A stretch of DNA of 35,237 bases, taken from assembly GCA_937946835.1 (NCBI GenBank), contig CALFAV010000025.1:1-35237 (forward strand). The letters are read 5' to 3'. The notes beneath the pieces were generated by a model. The model did no database searches, was not told where the DNA came from, and saw nothing but the letters and a program-made list of their open reading frames with translations. The number at the start of each line of letters is the position of its first letter. Within the stretch, counting starts at the first letter, position 1. Shown piece by piece: positions 29,688-35,237 of this stretch. The position numbers and the translations under genes were made by a program. The DNA comes from an uncultured Verrucomicrobiae bacterium (GTDB lineage Bacteria > Verrucomicrobiota > Verrucomicrobiia > Limisphaerales > J093).

Positions 29688-30422
29688 TCAAAGCGGCCCG
29701 GAGGTGACGAATCCGCGGGTCGTGGCCGGCCCCAGGACGGCTTCCAGCCGCGCGAGGTCCGCAGCCGGGAAGGTGCTCAGGATCGCCGCGAGCCCCAGAA
29801 ACCAGGGATGCCGGGTGCGTGCCCGGATTGCCTCCGCGAACGGGGCCATCCAGGGGACGACGTGCGTGGCGAGGAAGTCGCGCTCGATCTGTCGGGCGCG
29901 GGTTTGTTTCTCGAATTCCCTCGCCACGCGGAATTCCTCCTCCAACTGCGCCAGCCTCGCGACGAAGGCCAGTTCGAGCGCGATGTGATCGGGCAGATCG
30001 TTGAAATCCGGGGCAATGTCCTGGGCCGCGAGCCGGTACCAGCGTTGCACCTCCAGGGCCGGACGGCCCATCAGGCGGCCGGTGCCGCCGCCGTTGGGCG
30101 CGGCGGGGTCCCGAAAGACCGATTCGTAGGGCGCCACCCCCTGTGCCCCGGGGACCAGGAACAGCGCCGTGAATTCCCGGGAGGCCTCCCGGGCGCGTTC
30201 GGCCAGGGGCGCCTCCGCCGCGGCAAACTGGTGGAGCCGGGCCACGCCCTCCTCGCCCAAAAATTCAGCCCACTCCGCGACGTCGGCCGGATCGGCCCAG
30301 GACAAAATCAAATCGGCCGCCGGGGGCCGGTGGAACGCGGTACTCAGAAAGGCGTACGCCGCGGCCCGGACCGGGGCCAGTTCGGTGAGCGCGTCCGCTC
30401 GAGGTTCGCCCGGCAGGGTCAT
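29688..30422 (-). CDS. TorD/DmsD-family molybdoenzyme chaperone
   Basis: An all-helical cytoplasmic protein of 244 residues. GVAPYESVFRD and, later, DFNDLPDHIALELAFVARL are the two hallmark motifs of the TorD/DmsD/NarJ family, which holds the apo catalytic subunit until cofactor is inserted and checks its Tat signal. A ribosome-binding site GAGGGAG (30425-30431) precedes the start at 30422. The gene lies 7 nt after the ferredoxin gene, so it is the last gene of the second molybdoenzyme operon and most likely serves that operon's Tat-dependent subunit. The first molybdoenzyme locus has no such gene. Confidence 0.93.
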   Translation of the reverse strand: MTLPGEPRADALTELAPVRAAAYAFLSTAFHRPPAADLILSWADPADVAEWAEFLGEEGVARLHQFAAAEAPLAERAREASREFTALFLVPGAQGVAPYESVFRDPAAPNGGGTGRLMGRPALEVQRWYRLAAQDIAPDFNDLPDHIALELAFVARLAQLEEEFRVAREFEKQTRARQIERDFLATHVVPWMAPFAEAIRARTRHPWFLGLAAILSTFPAADLARLEAVLGPATTRGFVTSGPL

Positions 30423-30429
30423 CGCTCCC

Positions 30430-30954
30430 TCAACCGGGCAGGATGAAGCGGATGTTGGGGCGGGTCTGCGCCGGATCGTTGAAGCCCTCCGGGACCGGGC
30501 CGGCGGGGCCGTCGAGCCGGCGCACAAATTGCAGGGCACCGGTCAGGCAGGTCTCCACACAGGCCGGTTGCAGCCCGGCATCCAACCGGTGGACACACAT
30601 CGTGCACTTGCTGACTTTCGAGGTGAGCGTGTCCATGCGCGGCGCCCCGTACGGGCAGGCGAACATGCAGTAACGGCAGCCGATGCAGCGGGCCTGGTCA
30701 ATGAGCACCACACCGTTGGAGCGCTTGGTAATCGCCCCCACCGGACAGGCCTTGAGGCAGGCGGGCTCGAGGCAGTGATTGCAGGCCATCGAGATGAACT
30801 CGCGGACCGGGTGGGGGTAGGTCCCGCGCTCGCGCATGATGACCTGACGCCAGTCGGTGCGCAGGGGGGTGCGGTTTTCCGCCTTGCAGGCGGTGTAGCA
30901 GGCGTGGCAGCCGATGCACCGGGTGAGGTCAACGATCCAGCCGACGGAGCTCAT
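30430..30954 (-). CDS. Four-cluster ferredoxin subunit of molybdoenzyme 2 (DmsB/TtrB-like)
   Basis: A protein of 174 residues with sixteen Cys in four groups (13/16/19/23, 58/61/66/70, 90/93/96/100, 117/120/132/136), predicting four [4Fe-4S] clusters. There is no signal peptide, so it is probably exported bound to the Tat-carrying catalytic subunit. Shorter than the ferredoxin at 18478-19401, it lacks that protein's N-terminal segment and the loop between the third and fourth groups. It lies 20 nt after the catalytic gene and 7 nt before the chaperone gene. No NrfD or DmsC membrane subunit follows, so its quinol partner is not encoded here. Confidence 0.92.
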   Translation of the reverse strand: MSSVGWIVDLTRCIGCHACYTACKAENRTPLRTDWRQVIMRERGTYPHPVREFISMACNHCLEPACLKACPVGAITKRSNGVVLIDQARCIGCRYCMFACPYGAPRMDTLTSKVSKCTMCVHRLDAGLQPACVETCLTGALQFVRRLDGPAGPVPEGFNDPAQTRPNIRFILPG

Positions 30955-30974
30955 AAGGCTTGAGGGGCGGAGGG

Positions 30975-33884
30975 TTAAAGGCGCTCGACCTGAACGCGGG
31001 TGTCGTAAAACGAGGAACTGCCCCCCACCACGTCCTGCAGGGTGACGTTGGGCAGTGCCGGATCGGCGCGCATGACCAGGTTGGCATTGAGGCCGGCGGC
31101 GCGCGCGGCGTCATAGGGCAGCGGTTTACCGTTCACCCGCACGGGGCGGGAGGACATTTCCCAGTGGCCGAAATGGTGGGAGACGGCGATCACCCCGGGG
31201 GCCAGCGTCGGGGTCACCCGGACCCGGCCAATGACGCCTTCCGGATGCGAGGCGGAGACGATCCGGCACCGGTCGCCGGTGCGGAGCTGGCGCGCGGCCG
31301 CATCGGCCGGATGCATCTCCACAAAATTCTCCGGCTGCACCGAGACCAGCCAGGGATAGCGGATGGTGTGCATCTGGGAATGCCAGGACATCTTGTAGGT
31401 GATCAGGTGGAGGGGGAAGGCATCGTCCAGCTCGGCCACGGGCCGGCCAAGCAGGTCGCAGATGGGTTCGTAGCGGGGCAGCCCATCGAACCATTCCCCG
31501 GTCATGGGATGCCGCTTGGTGGCCAGCTTTTCCGAGAAGAAATAAATCCGGCCGTTGAAACGATGGCGCAGCCGCTCCCCCTCGTAGGCGGCCGTGGAAT
31601 CCTCGAAGCGCCCGCCCCGGGTCAAAACGGCGTCCAGCCCGGGGCCGTTGTTTTGCACCGCCATGTTGGTGATGTGTTGGCGCCAGTAATCCCAGGCATT
31701 GCGCCAAGGGGGCTTGGGCACACTCGGATCCAGCGCGTGCATGGCATTGCCCAGACCGATGAGGATGTCCTCGAGGGTTTTGGCCTGGGGCAGGACGCCC
31801 CCGTAATCCCCCGTAACCGGGTCCACGCGGCCCACCACCGGCTGGCGCACCGGGCTGGCCTTGGTGATGGTGGTCGGCGTCAGCCCCACCACGGTCCAGC
31901 GTTCGAGATAGGTGGTGTCGGGCAGGACGTAGTCGGCCCAGGCACTGGCTTCGCCCAGGGCGATGTCAATGGCCACCACCAGGGGCAATTTGTACTCCCC
32001 GTTGACCTTCGCGCTCAGCACGCGCTCGAAGGTTTCCCGCGCCGTGGGGGCGGAGTACGGCATGCCGTGCCAGTACAGGATCAGGGCCTTGGCCGGGTAG
32101 GGATACTCATCCTCGATGCTGGGGAACAGTTCCTGGTAGTTGTAATGGCCGGCCAGCGGGAACCAGGGACGCTTGGCGGGGTAGGGGTTTTGCCCGGCCG
32201 CCACCTTGCGGGCGTACTCGGAGCTGCTTTCGTACTTGGATTTGACGCGGGTGATTTGCACGCCGGACTCTTTGACGCCCCCCGGCACGGTGTTGGGGTT
32301 GTACGGCGCTCCGGTGTAGGTGGTGCTCCAGCCGCCGCCGCCGAAGGACAGGCCTCCCTTCCAGTTGTAGTTCCCCACGAGGGTGTTCAGGGCGAGGATG
32401 GCCATGCCGGTGTAGGTGCCGTTGGTGTGCTGCACGGCGCCGCGATACATCGTCGCGCTGCCCCGCCGCCCCGCCGCGGCCAGTTCCTGAGCCAGTTTCT
32501 GGATGGTGGCCACCGGCACCCCGCAGATTTCCGACCACTCGGCCAGGGTTTTTTCGCGGACGCGCTCGACATACAGCTCAAAAGCGGTCTTGCAGGTGTG
32601 GCCGTTGACGGTCACCCGCCCGGGCAGCAGCTCCGCGGTGTCCACCGTGTTAAACAGGCGTGCCACCCCTTCGGACCAGACCACAAAGTCCGTGGCTGAA
32701 CCTCCTTCCAGGCCGGCCTCGTTGGCCCGGAGAAACGCCGCCGGCCGCCCCCCTTCCAACTTCACCAGCAGGGTGGCGTCGGTGACGTTCAGTTCCCCGG
32801 TGGGATTGGCCGCCCCGTCGTGGGGCCGGCGCAGGAACGCGGCGTTGTAAAGTTGGTTGTCCACCAGGTACCGGCCGATGCCCAGGGCCAGGGCGGCGTC
32901 GGTCCCCGGCTTGATGGGAATCCAGTGGGCCTTCGAGGCGGCCACGTTGCACCGGGGGTCCACGACGTAAATCTTGCCGCCGCGTTGGGCCATCTCGATG
33001 AACTTCCGCGCGATCGCCACGAAGGTGAAATTCGCCGCGCAGGGGTCGGTGCCGAACCAGAGCACGAACTGGGCGTTCGGCAGGTCGGGTTTGCTGTGGT
33101 TTTTGTAGCCGCTGGTCAGGAACGGCGCCGCGTCGCCCCAGCCGGTCACCAGTTCGTGCGCGATGTGGTGGCTGACCTCGCAAATGCTGGTGTGGTCGTG
33201 GCGGCTGTTGACCGTGCCGATGATGTTCTTGAAGAACACGTCGGTGAACGCGCTCTGTTGGTTCCGCCCGCCCGAGAACACAATCTGGTTGACCTTGGGC
33301 CCCAGCTCCGGCGCCTCCGGATCAATCGGGGTGGAGAGGTCCCGGTACCGGAGCAGTTGGGCCGCGATTTCCGAAAAGGCCTGCTCCCAACTGATGGCCT
33401 CCCACTGGCCGGCCCCGCGTTCGCCCACCCGCTTGAGCGGCTGCCGGAGCCGATGCGGATCATACAACGACTCGATGCCTCCCAGGCCCTTGGCGCACAT
33501 CCGGCCAGCCACGGCGCGCACGCTCGCGGGGTCGGTCTCGAAGGGCAGATGTTCCTCGAGGTTGCAGGGGTGATACGGGTTGCCCTCGAGCTTGACGAGG
33601 ACGCCGTCCACCACCTTGGCCTTCAGGCCGCAACGCCCATGACAGCCCTGGCAGACACTGTATTTGATCTCGACCCGGGGATCGGTGTCCACGAGCACCG
33701 GGTTGCCGAAGTCGGCCGCCCGGGCGCGATTCCAGTTGAAGAAGGCCGGTGCCAGGGCTGTCCCGGCCGCCAGCCGGCCGGTGGTGCTCAAAAAGCGGCG
33801 CCGGGACAGACCCGATCGGGGCCGCGCGGGTTCGAGGGCCGTGGCGACCCTCGGTAACGAGGGGCTGGAGACGGTGGGTTTCAT
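30975..33884 (-). CDS. TtrA-family molybdopterin oxidoreductase, catalytic subunit 2
   Basis: A protein of 969 residues with a Tat signal (SRRRFLS, 27-33). The [4Fe-4S] motif is C78-x2-C81-x3-C85-x44-C130, and the likely Mo ligand is C235 (DHTSICEV). GERGAGQW, the PEAPELGPKVNQ segment, NGTYTGMAILALNTLVGNYNWKGG and GQNPYPAKRPWFPL align with the paralogue at 13626-16916 and with TtrA. Both paralogues end in a shared GGS.SFYDT..... motif. It lacks the ~45-residue insert of paralogue 1. It sits between a triheme cytochrome (55 nt upstream) and ferredoxin/chaperone genes, a different wiring from locus 1. Start 33884 (MKPTVSSPSL) is preferred over the longer frame. The family is well supported; the substrate is unknown. 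Confidence 0.88.
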   Translation of the reverse strand: MKPTVSSPSLPRVATALEPARPRSGLSRRRFLSTTGRLAAGTALAPAFFNWNRARAADFGNPVLVDTDPRVEIKYSVCQGCHGRCGLKAKVVDGVLVKLEGNPYHPCNLEEHLPFETDPASVRAVAGRMCAKGLGGIESLYDPHRLRQPLKRVGERGAGQWEAISWEQAFSEIAAQLLRYRDLSTPIDPEAPELGPKVNQIVFSGGRNQQSAFTDVFFKNIIGTVNSRHDHTSICEVSHHIAHELVTGWGDAAPFLTSGYKNHSKPDLPNAQFVLWFGTDPCAANFTFVAIARKFIEMAQRGGKIYVVDPRCNVAASKAHWIPIKPGTDAALALGIGRYLVDNQLYNAAFLRRPHDGAANPTGELNVTDATLLVKLEGGRPAAFLRANEAGLEGGSATDFVVWSEGVARLFNTVDTAELLPGRVTVNGHTCKTAFELYVERVREKTLAEWSEICGVPVATIQKLAQELAAAGRRGSATMYRGAVQHTNGTYTGMAILALNTLVGNYNWKGGLSFGGGGWSTTYTGAPYNPNTVPGGVKESGVQITRVKSKYESSSEYARKVAAGQNPYPAKRPWFPLAGHYNYQELFPSIEDEYPYPAKALILYWHGMPYSAPTARETFERVLSAKVNGEYKLPLVVAIDIALGEASAWADYVLPDTTYLERWTVVGLTPTTITKASPVRQPVVGRVDPVTGDYGGVLPQAKTLEDILIGLGNAMHALDPSVPKPPWRNAWDYWRQHITNMAVQNNGPGLDAVLTRGGRFEDSTAAYEGERLRHRFNGRIYFFSEKLATKRHPMTGEWFDGLPRYEPICDLLGRPVAELDDAFPLHLITYKMSWHSQMHTIRYPWLVSVQPENFVEMHPADAAARQLRTGDRCRIVSASHPEGVIGRVRVTPTLAPGVIAVSHHFGHWEMSSRPVRVNGKPLPYDAARAAGLNANLVMRADPALPNVTLQDVVGGSSSFYDTRVQVERL

Positions 33885-33939
33885 CGGAGGAAAGTCGTGA
33901 GCAAGCAGGGCAGGTGGGTGGGCAGTGTGGGTGTGACCA

Positions 33940-34614
33940 TCACTTCGCGTAAAACGATCCGGCCCCCAGCAAGGGCTGACGGCCGTGGCAAACAAAACAG
34001 TAGGTCATGCTGACCTGCTCCCGGAGGGCGGCCCGCGACCCGGTCAGAAAGTCCGGGCCCGGCTGGTGGCAATCCACACAGCGCGCGTTTCCCGGTCCGG
34101 GATAGAAGGGCAACATCGTGCCATGCGCCATGGGGGTGACCCCGTCCAGCGCCACCTCGTTGGTCCGCGTCCCGTGGCAACTGATGCAATCCGGGTTGTA
34201 GGCCTTTGATTCCGAATCGTGGATGCCGATGACATCCAGCGAAAGGGTTTTGGACGGGACAAAACCCCCGGCCGCTGGAAAGCTGACCAGGCGGATAAAA
34301 TCCGCGGCCCGTTCCACGGGCACGATGCCCGACCAGTTGGTGCCGCTGACCGGCCAGTCCGTGCCGGGGAGCGCCTGCCATTGAGGGCGACTCAGCGATG
34401 CGCTGGTCTCCACCACCACGCCATTGGTCACCCCGGTCCAGGAGAGGGTCAGCCGGCGGTTGCTTTCCCACTTGAACTCCGTGATCACCGGGGCCTGGGC
34501 CTGAACCCCAAGGCTCAGCACCAGGCCCCCAAGCGTCAAAACCCCGGGGCTGCGCGCGGCTCGAAGGCCAAACCGGGAGGGTGGAGGAGGGCAATGGGAA
34601 GTACACATGGTCAT
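33940..34614 (-). CDS. Exported triheme cytochrome c with N-terminal beta-sandwich-like domain
   Basis: A protein of 224 residues. The signal peptide ends near 41 (LVLSLGVQAQA). Residues ~43-112 form a beta-rich module with LTLSWTGVTNGVVVETSASLS and a closing DFIRLVSF, similar to the immunoglobulin/fibronectin-like add-on domains frequent in Verrucomicrobia. The C-terminal half carries three haem-c sites: CISCH (143-147), CVDCH (179-183) and CFVCH (206-210). It is the first gene of the second molybdoenzyme operon, so it likely donates electrons to, or accepts them from, the ferredoxin subunit in the periplasm. A start at 34608 is equally possible. Confidence 0.85.
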   Translation of the reverse strand: MTMCTSHCPPPPSRFGLRAARSPGVLTLGGLVLSLGVQAQAPVITEFKWESNRRLTLSWTGVTNGVVVETSASLSRPQWQALPGTDWPVSGTNWSGIVPVERAADFIRLVSFPAAGGFVPSKTLSLDVIGIHDSESKAYNPDCISCHGTRTNEVALDGVTPMAHGTMLPFYPGPGNARCVDCHQPGPDFLTGSRAALREQVSMTYCFVCHGRQPLLGAGSFYAK

Positions 34615-34966
34615 GGCAGTTTAAGCGGGTGCAAACGCGGGCGCGGCGGTAAAACTTCGTCTTCCGCACCTCGACGAAAACGGGACTGACCGGGGTTTGA
34701 AAATTTCCGACCGGGTAAGGCTCAGGCTTCCGGGCGCGGCGGCGAATTCCGACGCGGGACGGCGATCACCGGGGGAATTGTTCAGGCTTCCCCGCGCCCG
34801 GATGGCCTGGCCGCTGGTTGGGGAAAGGCCGAGCATACGCGACGCCCATTGAGCCTGCACGGCCGCAGCCTTTGGTTTGCGGACTCCGTTGTCAACAATA
34901 AACAATACACATCTGTAATCTTTGCAGGCTCGCTTTGACTAATTATTAATCCATTGGGGTTGGAGG
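34615..34966. other. Intergenic region with AT-rich promoter-like island
   Basis: This lies upstream of the second molybdoenzyme operon and downstream of the truncated zinc-ribbon gene. About 34885-34955 is strikingly AT-rich for this window. On the minus strand it contains TTGACA (34888-34893) and TTGTTTATTG, plausible promoter elements, but no -10 box is at the right distance. GTTG-T-CAAC is a short inverted repeat there. No gene was seen. Confidence 0.4.
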
Positions 34967-35237
34967 TTAGCGGGCCAGCCCGGCATACACCTCGGCGCAG
35001 CGGGCGCAGATCGGTTCGCCTTCGTGCCAGCCGGGAAACTCGGTGCGGATGCGCTCGAGGGCGACCGGTCGCAACTGGCCCGCATCCGTCCACTGAAACG
35101 CCGCGAAGCCGCACAACGGGCAGGGCGCGCCGGGAACGGGCGCGGGGTGTTCGCGGAGGCCGCGCGGGTCGGCGGCCAGTTCGAGGAGTTCGGGATGCCG
35201 GGCCCGCCGGCCGGCCCACAAGCCGGCAAACAACTCG
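34967..35237 (-). CDS. Zinc-ribbon protein, 5' end cut by window edge
   Basis: At least 89 residues; the frame is open to the right edge, so the start is probably outside. Two CxxC pairs, CPLC and CARC, lie about 45 residues apart (PCPLCGFAAFQW and EPICARCAEVYAG), consistent with a bound zinc. The rest (FPGWHEGEPIC, RHPELLELAADP) gives no family I recognise. It is not similar in detail to the zinc-ribbon protein at 10348-10581. The stop at 34967 lies upstream of the AT-rich region leading to the second molybdoenzyme operon, so the two genes are probably separately transcribed. Confidence 0.6.
   Translation of the reverse strand, partial: ELFAGLWAGRRARHPELLELAADPRGLREHPAPVPGAPCPLCGFAAFQWTDAGQLRPVALERIRTEFPGWHEGEPICARCAEVYAGLAR

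Noticed and set aside
33885-33995. An N-terminal extension of catalytic subunit 2 from 33995
   Set aside because: It would run into the end of the cytochrome gene and push the Tat signal to residue 64; the start at 33884 gives a more normal signal position.

Overview
The window is high-GC bacterial chromosome, most likely from a verrucomicrobial lineage related to Pedosphaera/Limisphaera. That placement is an inference from three things: a CRTAC1-type FG-GAP/ASPIC protein, a cytochrome and a beta-helix protein carrying the add-on domains common in that phylum, and hairpin repeats scattered through the intergenic DNA. No rRNA or tRNA gene was found. Few starts have a recognisable Shine-Dalgarno sequence, so several starts rest on homology.

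Layout. Positions 1-930 hold a transposase gene broken by a hairpin repeat. Positions 1242-3860 (+) encode a GlnD-like nucleotidyltransferase/ACT protein whose HD dyad is not recognisable. Positions 10197 down to 3912 (-) form a tight molybdenum-cofactor operon in the order MOT1-type molybdate transporter, moaD, moaE-moeA fusion, moaC, mog, moaA, double-thioredoxin protein. Positions 10348-12046 hold a small zinc-ribbon protein (-) and an NnrS-like membrane protein (+). Positions 20803 down to 12009 (-) hold a respiratory locus: porin, TtrB-like ferredoxin, TtrC/NrfD-like quinol subunit, TtrA-like molybdoenzyme, then an AhpD-like protein, a MOSC protein and MobA. Positions 21257-23935 (-) encode an FG-GAP/ASPIC/TPR protein. 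Positions 24004-24752 (+) are a UPF0175-PIN toxin-antitoxin-like pair. Positions 24836-27067 (-) encode a cytochrome b/pentaheme cytochrome c fusion. Positions 27839-29386 (+) encode a secreted beta-helix protein. Positions 34614 down to 29688 (-) form a second molybdoenzyme operon: triheme cytochrome c, TtrA-family catalytic subunit, four-cluster ferredoxin, TorD-type chaperone. A truncated zinc-ribbon gene reaches the right edge.

How it fits together (inference). Molybdate enters through the MOT1-type carrier, the moa/moe/mog products build molybdopterin cofactor, and MobA makes the guanine-dinucleotide form. The cofactor is loaded into two Tat-exported catalytic subunits, one probably helped by the TorD-like chaperone. 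Enzyme 1 has its own NrfD quinol subunit (gene order B-C-A, as in ttrBCA). Enzyme 2 lacks a membrane subunit and travels with a triheme cytochrome. The cytochrome b/c fusion between the loci could link it to the quinol pool. The family points to respiration of an oxyanion such as tetrathionate, but selenate or arsenate cannot be excluded. The most unusual points are the two differently wired paralogues, the MoaE-MoeA fusion whose linker is read from a mobile hairpin repeat, that repeat family itself, and a 16-nt sequence with an FNR-like core shared by two intergenic regions.
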